Counted from the stretch's first letter, positions 1 through 7,416 are shown. The stretch is DNA of 14,466 bases from UBA7398 sp964597305 (GCA_964597305.1 CAZQWU010000033.1:1-14466); one strand, 5' to 3'. Numbers and translations are program-made. The notes: generated by a model not told the origin, from the sequence alone.

Positions 1-1
1 T

Positions 2-52
2 ATGCACAAATTACCGGTCAAGTGCCGCGTTGTACGTCGCGAGGAGGCATAA
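2..52 (+). CDS. rplP: Ribosomal protein L16, C-terminal end (partial)
   Basis: Only the last 16 residues (MHKLPVKCRVVRREEA) and the TAA stop are in the window. The HKLPVKCRVV stretch matches the usual L16 C-terminus, where a KLP(I/V)K motif follows the conserved core, and L16 is the expected gene before rpmC in the S10 operon. L16 is a 50S protein near the peptidyl-transferase and A-site region. The terminal GAG GAG codons double as the Shine-Dalgarno of rpmC. The call rests on a short tail plus gene order. Confidence 0.85.
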   Translation: MHKLPVKCRVVRREEA

Positions 53-54
53 AC

Positions 55-270
55 ATGGCGATGATTTCAGCAGAAGAGTTACGCCAATTAGGTACCGAAG
101 AGTTACAGACAAAGCTCAAGGAATCGAAAGAAGAGTTATTCAATCTTCGTTTCCAAGCTGCGACTGGCCAACTTGAAAGCCATGGTCGTTTAACGGCAGT
201 GCGTAAAGAGATTGCACGCATCTACACCATTTTGCGTGAACGTGAACTTGGTATCGGAGGTGCAGCATGA
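55..270 (+). CDS. rpmC: Ribosomal protein L29
   Basis: Encodes 71 residues, MAMISAEELRQLG onward, with the L29 pattern of two antiparallel helices: the LRQLGTEELQTKLKESKEEL helix, then the conserved FNLRFQAATGQLE turn, then a second helix with RKEIARIYTILRERE. L29 sits at the exit of the 50S peptide tunnel, next to L23, in the docking area for trigger factor and signal recognition particle. The ATG at 55 is chosen because GAGGAGG at 41-47 lies 7 bases upstream. A GTG at 22 in the same frame would add residues encoded by the end of rplP and is rejected; ATG 61 is too far from the ribosome binding site. The stop overlaps the rpsQ start in an ATGA junction, so the two are probably translationally coupled. 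Confidence 0.95.
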   Translation: MAMISAEELRQLGTEELQTKLKESKEELFNLRFQAATGQLESHGRLTAVRKEIARIYTILRERELGIGGAA

Positions 271-527
271 CCGAAGCGCGTACATTCCGTAAAACTCGCG
301 AAGGTATCGTGATTAGCGACAAGATGAATAAAACTGTCGTTGTTAAAGTAGAAGATCGTGCAGCGCATGGCCTCTATTCAAAAGTTATTACAAAAGCGAA
401 GAAGTACAAGGCTCATGATGAAAACAATTCAGCTGGCCTTGGCGATCGCGTACTCATTATGGAAACTCGACCACTGTCAGCAACAAAGCGCTGGCGCGTA
501 GTTGAGATCATCGAGAAAGCGAAGTAA
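267..527 (+). CDS. rpsQ: Ribosomal protein S17
   Basis: Encodes 86 residues. The N-terminal RKTREGIVISDKMNKTVVVK is the classic S17 start of its OB-fold, and the conserved KYKAHDENN and GDRVLIMETRPLSATKRWRV segments follow. S17 is a primary 16S rRNA binder in the lower body of the 30S subunit. The start ATG overlaps the rpmC stop by four bases (ATGA), which suggests coupling, and the gene ends 5 bases before rplN. Length and motifs are typical of actinobacterial S17 without the long N-terminal extension seen in some mycobacteria. Confidence 0.97.
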   Translation: MTEARTFRKTREGIVISDKMNKTVVVKVEDRAAHGLYSKVITKAKKYKAHDENNSAGLGDRVLIMETRPLSATKRWRVVEIIEKAK

Positions 528-532
528 TCGAC

Positions 533-901
533 ATGATTCAACAAGAGTCTCGCTTACGCGTTGCCGATAACACAGGAGCTCGTGAGCTTCTCTGCATCCG
601 CGTTCTCGGAGGCACAAAGCGTCGTTACGCAGGTATCGGCGACATCATTGTGTGCTCTGTTAAAGATGCAATTCCTGGTGGCCAAGTGAAGAAGGGTGAA
701 GTCGTCAAGGCTGTCATCGTTCGCACTGTTAAAGAAAATCGTCGCCCTGATGGTTCCTATATTAAGTTCGATGAGAATGCCGCGGTAATTATTAAAGAAG
801 ATAACGAACCACGTGGAACACGTATCTTCGGACCGGTTGCTCGCGAACTCCGAGATAAACGATTTATGAAAATCATTTCGTTGGCACCGGAGGTGTTGTA
901 A
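533..901 (+). CDS. rplN: Ribosomal protein L14
   Basis: Encodes 122 residues, the standard L14 length. Nearly the whole protein is signature: MIQQESRLRVADNTGARELL at the start, GGTKRRYAGIGDIIVCSVK, the PGGQVKKGEVVKAVIVRT strand region, and FGPVARELRDKRFMKIISLA at the end. L14 is a five-stranded beta-barrel protein on the 50S face that contacts helix 14 of 16S rRNA to form an intersubunit bridge. It is conventionally the first gene of the spc operon; here it starts only 5 bases after rpsQ with no room for a separate promoter, so S10 and spc are probably one transcript. Its TAA shares a base with the rplX ATG (TAATG). Confidence 0.98.
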   Translation: MIQQESRLRVADNTGARELLCIRVLGGTKRRYAGIGDIIVCSVKDAIPGGQVKKGEVVKAVIVRTVKENRRPDGSYIKFDENAAVIIKEDNEPRGTRIFGPVARELRDKRFMKIISLAPEVL

Positions 902-1215
902 TGCGTATTAAGAAAGGTGACACTGTTCTTGTCATTGCCGGAAAAGATAAAGGCATAACAGGAAAAGTTCTCGCTGTTGATACACGTACTGCACGACTGA
1001 TCGTTGAAGGTGTTAATCGAGTGAAGAAGCACACCAAAGAGACGCAATCAGAACGTGGCGTCAAAGTTGGCGGAATTCTTACTGTTGAAGCTCCGATCGC
1101 ATACTCCAATGTGATGTTGGTTGATGACGATGGCGCTGCAACTCGTATCGGATCTCGCAAAGACGAAGATGGAAAGAATGTGCGAATTTCTCGTCGTTCT
1201 GGAAAGGACATCTAA
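901..1215 (+). CDS. rplX: Ribosomal protein L24
   Basis: Encodes 104 residues. A KOW motif opens the protein (KGDTVLVIAGKDKGITGKVL, about residues 5-24), followed by NRVKKHTKE, the conserved L24 segment, and a GGI-type strand region. L24 starts assembly of the 50S subunit by binding the 5' domain of 23S rRNA and lies by the tunnel exit. Both junctions are TAATG one-base overlaps, with rplN upstream and rplE downstream, so translation is likely coupled through the three genes. Confidence 0.97.
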   Translation: MRIKKGDTVLVIAGKDKGITGKVLAVDTRTARLIVEGVNRVKKHTKETQSERGVKVGGILTVEAPIAYSNVMLVDDDGAATRIGSRKDEDGKNVRISRRSGKDI

Positions 1216-1769
1216 TGTCGACTGCTACCTTGCCACGTCTCAAAGGACGCTACCGCGAGTCAATCGCTCCAGCGTTAAAAAGTGAATTTGGCTATAAGAA
1301 CTCTATGCAGATTCCCACGTTGACAAAAGTAGTGATCAACATGGGTGTAGGTGAAGCTGCTAAAGATTCCAAACTTATTGAAGGTGCAATACGAGATCTT
1401 CAAACAATCACTGGTCAAAAACCATTGGTGACAAAGGCTCGTAAATCCATCGCAAACTTCAAGCTCCGTGAAGGAATGCCAATTGGTGCGCACGTCACAC
1501 TTCGTGGCGATCGCATGTGGGAATTTATGGATCGACTCCTCTCGATCTCATTGCCACGTATTCGCGACTTCCGTGGTCTTTCACCTAAGCAATTTGATGG
1601 TCAAGGAAATTACACATTCGGCATTACCGAACAGGTAGTTTTCCCAGAAATCGAACAAGATAAATTGGATCGAGTTCGCGGTATGGATATCACCATCGTG
1701 ACAACAGCGAAGAATGATGATGAAGGACGTGCGTTATTGCGCGCGCTCGGATTCCCATTCAAGGATTAA
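1215..1769 (+). CDS. rplE: Ribosomal protein L5
   Basis: Encodes 184 residues, normal for actinobacterial L5. The conserved blocks are YKNSMQIPTLTKVVINMGVG (about residues 27-46), ITGQKPLVTKARKSIANFKLREGMPIG-type core (about 65-93), LPRIRDFRGLSPKQFDGQGNY in the middle and GMDITIVTTAKNDDEGRALL near the end. L5 binds 5S rRNA in the central protuberance and forms a bridge with S13 of the 30S head; its 5S partner L18 is also in this window. The start overlaps the rplX stop by one base; the next gene follows after 14 bases that contain GGGAG, a good ribosome binding site for rpsZ. Confidence 0.98.
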   Translation: MSTATLPRLKGRYRESIAPALKSEFGYKNSMQIPTLTKVVINMGVGEAAKDSKLIEGAIRDLQTITGQKPLVTKARKSIANFKLREGMPIGAHVTLRGDRMWEFMDRLLSISLPRIRDFRGLSPKQFDGQGNYTFGITEQVVFPEIEQDKLDRVRGMDITIVTTAKNDDEGRALLRALGFPFKD

Positions 1770-1783
1770 TCGGGAGATAAACA

Positions 1784-1969
1784 ATGGCAAAGACATCACT
1801 GAAAGTGAAAGCAAGCCGCAAACCAAAGTTTAAGGTTCGCGGATATACCCGTTGCCAGCGTTGCGGTCGCCCTCACGCTGTCTATCAGAAATTTGGCATC
1901 TGCCGAATCTGCTTCCGCACCATGGCACACCGTGGAGAACTTCCAGGAATCACCAAGGCATCTTGGTAA
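1784..1969 (+). CDS. rpsZ: Ribosomal protein S14, zinc-binding type Z
   Basis: Encodes 61 residues, the short S14 form. It has the zinc ribbon CQRCGRPH followed by CRICFR (two CxxC pairs, about residues 24-27 and 40-43), so it is the C+ form rather than the longer zinc-free paralogue. S14 binds late in 30S head assembly near the decoding region. The GGGAG at about 1771-1775 is its ribosome binding site. Position between rplE and rpsH is standard. After its stop comes an unusual 98-base gap with tandem repeats, whereas almost all other junctions in the cluster are only a few bases. Confidence 0.97.
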   Translation: MAKTSLKVKASRKPKFKVRGYTRCQRCGRPHAVYQKFGICRICFRTMAHRGELPGITKASW

Positions 1970-1973
1970 TTAT

Positions 1974-2024
1974 CAGAACAACTATGAGACCAGAACAACT
2001 ATGAGACCAGGACAACTATGAGAA
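1974..2024 (+). repeat. Three tandem copies of a 17-base repeat before rpsH
   Basis: The unit CAGAACAACTATGAGAC occurs at 1974-1990 and 1991-2007 without a difference. A third copy at 2008-2024 has two changes (A to G at its fourth base, and C to A at the last base). The copies abut exactly. Each contains ATGAGA, so the repeat period of 17 gives overlapping ATGA junctions between successive tiny reading frames (separate entry). No spacers are present, so this is not a CRISPR array. Confidence 0.95.
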
Positions 2025-2071
2025 AGGTCCGAAAGGAAACCGGCTCAAGAAAGGCCAAAGGCCACGTATGA
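1984..2071 (+). other. Chain of three mini-ORFs leading into rpsH
   Basis: Three tiny ORFs follow the rpsZ stop: MRPEQL at 1984-2004, MRPGQL at 2001-2021 and MRKVRKETGSRKAKGHV at 2018-2071. Each TGA overlaps the ATG of the next in ATGA, and the last overlaps the rpsH ATG at 2068. A ribosome finishing rpsZ at 1969 meets the first ATG 14 bases later and could pass by termination and re-initiation through to rpsH. None of the first two starts has an upstream Shine-Dalgarno; the third ORF holds several purine-rich AAAGG runs. The overlaps are seen directly; translation of these frames is inference, and part of the pattern follows automatically from the repeat period. Confidence 0.4.
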
Positions 2072-2472
2072 CAATGACAGACCCGATCGCAGACATGTTA
2101 AGTCGTCTGCGCAATGCAAACACTGCGTACCATGAAGCGGTTTCCATGCCATCTTCATCGGTCAAAGTGCGCATTGCAGCGATCCTTCAGCAAGAAGGAT
2201 TTATCTCCGGATACAAGGTAGAAAACAATCCACATGGATTTGGTAAGAACCTTGTTATTGATTTGAAGTATGGCTCAAATCGCGAACGTTCAATTGCTGG
2301 ACTTCGTCGCGTGAGTAAGCCAGGTCTTCGTGTATACGCAAAATCAACTGGTCTACCAAAAGTTCTTGGTGGACTTGGCGTTGCCATTATTTCTACTTCC
2401 CAAGGTTTGCTCACAGATAAGCAAGCCAATAAGCAAGGCGTAGGCGGAGAAGTTCTCGCCTACGTATGGTGA
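2068..2472 (+). CDS. rpsH: Ribosomal protein S8
   Basis: Encodes 134 residues. MTMTDPIADMLSRLRNAN is the typical actinobacterial S8 start, and the C-terminal block with GLRVYAKSTGLPKVLGGLG, ISTSQGLLTD and GGEVLAYVW is diagnostic. S8 binds helix 21 of 16S rRNA in the central domain and in Escherichia coli is the translational repressor of the spc operon. ATG 2068 is preferred over ATG 2074 because AAAGG at 2057-2061 is 6 bases upstream and because relatives begin MTMTD. The start overlaps the stop of a 17-codon ORF (ATGA). The unusual leader makes rpsH the one gene of this stretch with room for a control signal. Confidence 0.97.
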   Translation: MTMTDPIADMLSRLRNANTAYHEAVSMPSSSVKVRIAAILQQEGFISGYKVENNPHGFGKNLVIDLKYGSNRERSIAGLRRVSKPGLRVYAKSTGLPKVLGGLGVAIISTSQGLLTDKQANKQGVGGEVLAYVW

Positions 2473-2476
2473 TCAC

Positions 2477-3016
2477 ATGTCACGTATCGGTCGTATGCCA
2501 CTTACGGTTCCTAAGGGAGTCGAAGTGAAAGTCGAAGGCGCACATGTTGCGGTGAAGGGTCCGAAAGGATCGCTCGAACTCACCGTTGCTGCACCAATAA
2601 CTGTGAAGCAAGAAGCTGACACTCTTGTTCTTTCTCGCCCTGATGATGAGCGATCATCTCGTTCACTCCACGGGCTATCACGTACCTTGATTTCTAATAT
2701 GTTCATTGGTGTTACCAGTGGTTACACCAAGAAAATTGTGATCACAGGCGTTGGCTATCGCGTTGCAAACAAAGGTAAAGATCTTGAGTTTGCACTTGGT
2801 TACAGCCATCCCATTCTCTTCCCTGCACCAGCAGGAATTACTTTCAACGTTGAATCGCCAACAGAATTCACCATCTCTGGTGTAGATAAACAACTCGTGG
2901 GCGAGACTGCTGCGAAGATCCAGAAACTTCGTAAATCTGATCCCTATAAAGGCAAAGGTTTACATTTGGAAGGTCAACGCATTCGTCGTAAAGCAGGAAA
3001 GACGGGTAAGAAATAA
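2477..3016 (+). CDS. rplF: Ribosomal protein L6
   Basis: Encodes 179 residues with the two-domain L6 fold. It opens MSRIGRMPLTVPKGVEVKV, has GPKGSLEL in the first domain, GVGYRVANKGKDLEFALGYSH at the second-domain start, and the highly conserved RKSDPYKGKGLHLEGQRIRR-type block near the end. L6 binds 23S rRNA near the sarcin-ricin loop and the factor-binding site. The gap to rpsH is 4 bases. GGTGATC at 2468-2474 matches the 3' half of an ideal Shine-Dalgarno and overlaps the rpsH stop. Its own stop is joined to rplR by TAATG. Confidence 0.98.
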   Translation: MSRIGRMPLTVPKGVEVKVEGAHVAVKGPKGSLELTVAAPITVKQEADTLVLSRPDDERSSRSLHGLSRTLISNMFIGVTSGYTKKIVITGVGYRVANKGKDLEFALGYSHPILFPAPAGITFNVESPTEFTISGVDKQLVGETAAKIQKLRKSDPYKGKGLHLEGQRIRRKAGKTGKK

Positions 3017-3393
3017 TGAATATCGCTAAGAAAATTGTGAAGGGCTCGACCTCAACGGCTCGCGCTCGCCGTCATTTCCGCGTACGCAAGAAGGTTGTCG
3101 GTACGACCGAACGACCACGTCTTGTTGTAACACGTTCTGCGCGCCATCTTGTTGCCCAGATCGTTGATGATTCCAAGGGTCACACCCTTGCTTCAGCTTC
3201 AACAATGGAAGCTGATCTTCGCGCTGCATCTGCAGATAAAACGAAGAAAGCTCGCACTGTCGGACAACTTGTTGCAGATCGTGCAAAAGCTAAAGGAATT
3301 AAAGCAGTGGTTTTTGATCGTGGTGGCAATCGCTACACCGGTCGAGTTGCTGCTTTAGCAGATGGCGCTCGTGAGAATGGATTGGACTTCTAA
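3016..3393 (+). CDS. rplR: Ribosomal protein L18
   Basis: Encodes 125 residues. Conserved L18 features are the basic N-terminus with RARRHFRVRKKVVGTTERPR, LVVTRSARHLVAQIVDDSKG, a helix with AKAKGIKAVVFDRGG and the C-terminal YTGRVAALADGARENGLDF. L18 binds 5S rRNA with L5 and anchors the central protuberance. It is joined to both neighbours by TAATG one-base overlaps, which suggests coupled translation of rplF, rplR and rpsE. Length and order are standard. Confidence 0.98.
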   Translation: MNIAKKIVKGSTSTARARRHFRVRKKVVGTTERPRLVVTRSARHLVAQIVDDSKGHTLASASTMEADLRAASADKTKKARTVGQLVADRAKAKGIKAVVFDRGGNRYTGRVAALADGARENGLDF

Positions 3394-4025
3394 TGACACC
3401 AGCCGAAAAAACAGAACGCGATAACGCTGCAAAGCCAGATCGTCGCGATAAGCGTGAACGCCGTGAGGATCGCGCTGATAAGAGCCCCTATATGGAGCGC
3501 GTGGTTTTCATTAATCGCGTAGCAAAAGTTGTCCAAGGTGGTCGTCGCTTCTCCTTCACTGCACTCGTCGTAGTGGGCGATGGCAATGGCACAGTTGGCG
3601 TTGGTTATGGAAAAGCAAAAGAAGTTCCACAAGCAATAGCAAAAGCTGTTGAAGAAGCGAAGAAATCTTTCTTCAAAGTTCCACGACTTGGTTCGACAAT
3701 TCCACATCCAGTTCAAGGTGAAATGGCTGCTGGCGTTGTTCTCCTTCGTCCTGCTGCTCCTGGTACAGGAGTTATCGCAGGTGGTCCGGTTCGTGCAGTT
3801 CTTGAATGCGCCGGAATCTCTGACGTTTTGACCAAGTCACTTGGTTCAAATAATCCGATCAATATGGTTCACGCAACTGCTACTGCGCTTAAAATGTTGG
3901 AACACCCAACAAAAATTGCTGCGCGCCGCGGTCTGCCATTGGAAAATGTTGCGCCTGCTGCAATCGCTCGCGCAGTGAATACACCCAATGAGAACCGAGT
4001 TGACGCTTCGAAAGTAGGCGCATAA
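3393..4025 (+). CDS. rpsE: Ribosomal protein S5
   Basis: Encodes 210 residues. A charged Lys/Arg/Asp/Glu-rich extension of about 32 residues precedes the S5 core, as is common in actinobacteria. The core shows ERVVFINRVAKVVQGGRRFS, the glycine loop VVVGDGNGTVGVGYGKAKEV (the double-stranded-RNA-binding-like domain), then VLLRPAAPGTGVIAGGPVRA and a GSNNPINMVHATATAL block of the C-terminal domain. S5 lies at the mRNA entry side of the 30S subunit and affects decoding accuracy. The start overlaps the rplR stop and the stop overlaps the rpmD start by one base each. Confidence 0.98.
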   Translation: MTPAEKTERDNAAKPDRRDKRERREDRADKSPYMERVVFINRVAKVVQGGRRFSFTALVVVGDGNGTVGVGYGKAKEVPQAIAKAVEEAKKSFFKVPRLGSTIPHPVQGEMAAGVVLLRPAAPGTGVIAGGPVRAVLECAGISDVLTKSLGSNNPINMVHATATALKMLEHPTKIAARRGLPLENVAPAAIARAVNTPNENRVDASKVGA

Positions 4026-4207
4026 TGCCACGACTGAAAGTGACGCAACTTCGTTCTAAAGTAGGAAATTCGCCAGATCAACGCGACACGCTTCGTTCGC
4101 TTGGTTTGAAACGTATTGGTGATGTTGTGGTGAAAGAAGACCGACCAGAAATTCGGGGAATGGTCTATGCAGTTCGCCACCTCATTAAAGTTGAGGAGGT
4201 CGAATAA
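4025..4207 (+). CDS. rpmD: Ribosomal protein L30
   Basis: Encodes 60 residues, the usual L30 size. MPRLKVTQLRSKVGNSPDQR, TLRSLGLKRIGDVVVKEDRP and IRGMVYAVRHLIKVEEV match the family in order. L30 is a small 50S protein near the base of the central protuberance. The start overlaps rpsE by one base. The last codons (GAG GAG GTC) form GAGGAGGT at 4193-4200, which is the ribosome binding site of rplO. Confidence 0.96.
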   Translation: MPRLKVTQLRSKVGNSPDQRDTLRSLGLKRIGDVVVKEDRPEIRGMVYAVRHLIKVEEVE

Positions 4208-4209
4208 AT

Positions 4210-4650
4210 ATGGTGCTGAAAGTTCATCATCTTCGTCCCGCACCGGGATCAAAGCGAGCAAAGACTCGCAAAGGTCGCGGTGAAGGTTCAAAAGGTAAAA
4301 CTGCTGGCCGTGGCGGTAAAGGAACACACGCTCGAAATACAGTTCGCGCTGGTTTCGAAGGTGGTCAGATGCCGCTCGTTCAACGTTTACCGAAATTGCG
4401 TGGCTTTAAAAATCCAGCACGTATCGAATACCAAGCTGTGAATGTTTCGACAATTAATGCGCTCTTTCCTAAAGGTGGCGATATTTCGGTCGAAGATTTA
4501 GTCAAAGTTGGCGCAGCCCGTAAGGGTTATCCAGTTAAAGTTCTTGGTAACGGCGATATCTCCGTCAAAGTCACAGTGACTGCCCATGCATTCTCAAGCT
4601 CTGCATCAGAAAAGATTTCTGCTGCGGGTGGATCAATTAAGGAACTCTAA
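4210..4650 (+). CDS. rplO: Ribosomal protein L15
   Basis: Encodes 146 residues. The glycine- and lysine-rich N-terminal tail KTRKGRGEGSKGKTAGRGGK (about residues 18-37) and FEGGQMPLVQRLPKLRGFKN are classic L15, and the C-terminal domain VKVLGNGDISVKVTVTAHAF follows. L15 is a late 50S assembly protein that reaches deep into 23S rRNA. Start chosen at ATG 4210 with the GAGGAGGT 9 bases upstream, inside rpmD. It ends one base before the TTG start of secY; GGAAC/AAGGA near its end serves as the secY ribosome binding site. Confidence 0.98.
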   Translation: MVLKVHHLRPAPGSKRAKTRKGRGEGSKGKTAGRGGKGTHARNTVRAGFEGGQMPLVQRLPKLRGFKNPARIEYQAVNVSTINALFPKGGDISVEDLVKVGAARKGYPVKVLGNGDISVKVTVTAHAFSSSASEKISAAGGSIKEL

Positions 4651-4651
4651 A

Positions 4652-5947
4652 TTGCTACAAGCATTCGCTAAGGCATTTAAGACGCCAGATCTTCGTCGAA
4701 AGATTTTCTTCACGATGGCAATCATGGCGTTGTTCCGCTTTGGTTCGATTATTCCTACGCCAGGAGTGTCCTATAAAGCGGTAAAAACGTGTCTCAATCA
4801 AGCTCAATCAGGTGGTTTGTTTGGACTTATCAACTTGTTCTCGGGTGGCGCGCTCTTACAGCTCAGCGTATTTGCGCTCGGCATCATGCCCTACATCACC
4901 TCGTCCATCATCATTCAATTATTAACAGTGGTGATTCCGAGATTTGAAGCGTTGAAACAAGAAGGTCAGTCAGGAACAGCAAAACTTACGCAATATACCC
5001 GCTATCTCACAATTGGTCTCGGTGTTCTTCAAACAACCGGATTAATAGCAGTTGCGCGTACTCCTGGTCGTTTGATCAGCGGATGTAATGAAGCAATTAT
5101 TCCCGACACATCATGGCAGATCATTATCACGATGATCTTCGTGATGACTGCAGGTACTGCTGTCATTATGTGGCTTGGTGAATTGATCACTGATCGTGGC
5201 GTTGGTAACGGTATGTCTATTCTCATTTTTACCTCAATCGCTGCTGGTTTCCCCGGTCAAATTTGGAGTATTAAGTTGGCAAAAGGGTGGCCGACATTCC
5301 TCTTTGTTTTAGCGCTCGGAATTGTCATTATCGGCATGGTCGTTTTTGTTGAGCAAGCCCAGCGACGAATTCCGGTTCAATATGCAAAGCGACAAATTGG
5401 TCGACGTGAATATGGTGGAACCAGTACCTATATTCCGATCAAAGTTAATCAATCAGGTGTTATTCCTGTTATCTTCGCATCATCGTTGCTCTACATTCCA
5501 ACGTTAATTGTGAATTTCTCAAACAGCACTGCAGGTTGGGCCGTATGGATCTCACGAAACTTTGTTCGTGGTGATCATCCGCTCTACATCGCTGCTTACG
5601 CCATCTTGATTATTTTCTTCACCTACTTCTACGTTGCCATTACATTCAATCCTGATGAAGTGGCCGACAATATGAAGCGATATGGCGGTTTTATTCCAGG
5701 TATTCGTGCTGGAAAACCAACATCGGAATATCTCCAATATGTTCTATCGCGTATCACAGCGCCAGGTTCGCTCTACCTCGCTTTCGTTGCGGTAATTCCG
5801 ATCATTGCGTTGGTGCTCTTTGGCGCCTCACAGAAATTCCCCTTTGGTGGAACTGCAATCTTGATTATCGTCGGTGTTGGTCTTGATACCGCTAAACAGA
5901 TTGAGAGCCAATTGCAGCAACGCTCGTATGAGGGGTTCTTGCGCTAA
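4652..5947 (+). CDS. secY: Preprotein translocase channel subunit SecY (TTG start)
   Basis: Encodes 431 residues. SecY forms the membrane channel of the Sec export machinery with SecE and SecG and takes substrates from SecA or from ribosomes. About ten hydrophobic segments are visible. Landmarks are the plug region GGLFGLINLFSGGALLQLSV, SVFALGIMPYITSSIIIQL, WLGELITDRGVGNGMSILIF, the cytoplasmic loop QRRIPVQYAKR, PIKVNQSGVIPVIFASSLL, and NPDEVADNMKRYGGFIPGIR before the last helices. I place the start at TTG 4652: AAGGA at 4639-4643 is 8 bases upstream and the product then begins (M)LQAFAKAFKTPDLRRKIFFT, aligned with actinobacterial SecY. An in-frame ATG at 4586 would read 22 codons through rplO and is unlikely. 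The stop overlaps adk (TAATG). Confidence 0.96.
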   Translation: MLQAFAKAFKTPDLRRKIFFTMAIMALFRFGSIIPTPGVSYKAVKTCLNQAQSGGLFGLINLFSGGALLQLSVFALGIMPYITSSIIIQLLTVVIPRFEALKQEGQSGTAKLTQYTRYLTIGLGVLQTTGLIAVARTPGRLISGCNEAIIPDTSWQIIITMIFVMTAGTAVIMWLGELITDRGVGNGMSILIFTSIAAGFPGQIWSIKLAKGWPTFLFVLALGIVIIGMVVFVEQAQRRIPVQYAKRQIGRREYGGTSTYIPIKVNQSGVIPVIFASSLLYIPTLIVNFSNSTAGWAVWISRNFVRGDHPLYIAAYAILIIFFTYFYVAITFNPDEVADNMKRYGGFIPGIRAGKPTSEYLQYVLSRITAPGSLYLAFVAVIPIIALVLFGASQKFPFGGTAILIIVGVGLDTAKQIESQLQQRSYEGFLR

Positions 5948-6573
5948 TGCGATTTATCCTGGTTGGACCACCAGGTGCTGGTAAAGGAACGCAAGCGGTA
6001 CAACTCGCAGCACATTTTGGTATTCCACATATATCTACCGGCGACATTTTTCGCATGAATTTGAAAAATGGCACGCCACTTGGAATCCAAGCGAAAAGTT
6101 ATATGGATAAAGGCGAACTTGTTCCAGACTCAGTTACCAATGAAATGGTTGCTGATCGACTTACCCATAGCGATGTGGCGTCAGGTTTCTTACTCGATGG
6201 ATATCCACGAACAACCGCTCAAGCAGAATTTTTGAATAGTGTCTTAGTAAATCTCGGAACGCCACTTGATGCTGTTCTGGAAATGACGCTTGATAATGCG
6301 GAAATTATTAAACGACTCTCCGGTCGACGTACCTGTACCGAATGCGGAAAAATTTTTCCTTCCGATAGAGGAAGCTGTGATGCCTGTGGTGGCACATTAA
6401 TTCAACGCAATGACGATAAAGAAGACGTTATTCGCCATCGACTCGATGTTTACGCAGAACAAACCGCACCTATTATTGGTTTCTATAACAATGCAGGTTT
6501 ACTTCGAACAATCTCTGCGCTTGGAAGCGTTGAGAGCGTTGGTCACTTAGCTATTTCTGCGCTATCAAAGTAA
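5947..6573 (+). CDS. adk: Adenylate kinase, zinc-lid type
   Basis: Encodes 208 residues. It catalyses ATP + AMP to 2 ADP and keeps the adenylate pools balanced in the cytoplasm. The P-loop GPPGAGKGTQ is at residues 7-16, the AMP-site STGDIFR at 30-36, and DGYPRT at 84-89. The LID carries four cysteines, C130-x2-C133 and C144-x2-C147, so it should hold a structural zinc; many actinobacterial enzymes, for example in mycobacteria, have a short LID without it. RHRLDVYAEQTAP (about 163-175) follows the LID as expected. The one-base overlap with secY and the 4-base gap to map are the usual arrangement. Confidence 0.98.
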   Translation: MRFILVGPPGAGKGTQAVQLAAHFGIPHISTGDIFRMNLKNGTPLGIQAKSYMDKGELVPDSVTNEMVADRLTHSDVASGFLLDGYPRTTAQAEFLNSVLVNLGTPLDAVLEMTLDNAEIIKRLSGRRTCTECGKIFPSDRGSCDACGGTLIQRNDDKEDVIRHRLDVYAEQTAPIIGFYNNAGLLRTISALGSVESVGHLAISALSK

Positions 6574-6577
6574 CGCT

Positions 6578-7390
6578 ATGGCAATTCAGATTAAAACGTT
6601 AGAACAACTGAGAACTATGCGGCGCGCCGGATTATTGGTTCGAGAAACCCTCGAACTGGTCCGCGAGAACATCAAAGCGGGAATAACAACCAGTGCACTT
6701 GATGCGATTGCCGAAGCCAATATTCGACGCGGCGGTGGGACTTCTAACTTCAAGGGTTATCACGGATACCCTGCAACAATTTGTGTCTCGATCAATGACG
6801 AGATTGTTCATGGAATTCCTGGTGATCGCATGATTATGCCGGGCGATATTGTCTCGGTAGATTGCGGCGCAATCATCGATGGATGGCATGGCGATGCAGC
6901 GCTCTCTCTTGTTGTAGATCCCATCGACTCAGTGGATCAAAAAATGCTTGATACATGCGAACAGTCGATGTGGCACGGAATTGCTGCCGGAAAAAATGGT
7001 GGTCGGCTTACCGATATTTCGCATGCGATTGAAAAATACATCACGTCACAAGGCAAATACGGAATTCTTCGGGAATACGGCGGTCATGGAATTGGCACAC
7101 AGATGCATATGGAACCGCATGTTCTCAATTATGGAAAAGCTGGCCAAGGTCCAGAAATTGTTGTTGGTATGGCGCTTGCGATTGAACCGATGATTACCCG
7201 TGGTAGCGAAAAGACCAAAGTTCTTGCGGATGATTGGACGGTAGTCACAACAGACAAGTCTCGTGGTGCACATTTTGAGAATACTTTTGCGATATTGCCA
7301 GATGAAAAGCCATTTGTATTAACGGCTTTTGATGGCGGCAAAGCCAAACTTTCAGAGCTTGGCGTAGAGATTTCTGCGCTCCTCACATAA
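6578..7390 (+). CDS. map: Methionine aminopeptidase, type I
   Basis: Encodes 270 residues, type I length. It removes the N-terminal methionine of new proteins when the second residue is small. The five metal ligands of the pita-bread fold can be read off: D95 (VSVDCGA), D106 (WHGDAA), H170 (GGHGIG), E203 (AIEPM) and E234 (HFENTFA), almost the same numbering as in Escherichia coli; H78 (VHGIPG) is the substrate-binding histidine. There is no N-terminal SH3-binding or zinc-finger extension, so it resembles the short type Ia form. It closes the secY-adk-map block. In most actinobacteria infA follows directly, but here two amino-sugar genes intervene and no T-rich terminator is visible after the stop. 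Confidence 0.98.
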   Translation: MAIQIKTLEQLRTMRRAGLLVRETLELVRENIKAGITTSALDAIAEANIRRGGGTSNFKGYHGYPATICVSINDEIVHGIPGDRMIMPGDIVSVDCGAIIDGWHGDAALSLVVDPIDSVDQKMLDTCEQSMWHGIAAGKNGGRLTDISHAIEKYITSQGKYGILREYGGHGIGTQMHMEPHVLNYGKAGQGPEIVVGMALAIEPMITRGSEKTKVLADDWTVVTTDKSRGAHFENTFAILPDEKPFVLTAFDGGKAKLSELGVEISALLT

Positions 7391-7416
7391 TTTCAACGAG
7401 TTTCGGCTTTCATCGT

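Noticed and set aside
1974..2024. Possible CRISPR or mobile-element repeat
   Set aside because: Units of 17 bases abut without spacers, only three copies occur, and no cas gene, transposase or target duplication is near.
4586..4651. Earlier ATG start for secY
   Set aside because: It would read 22 codons inside rplO with no relation to SecY; TTG 4652 has a ribosome binding site and gives the usual N-terminus.
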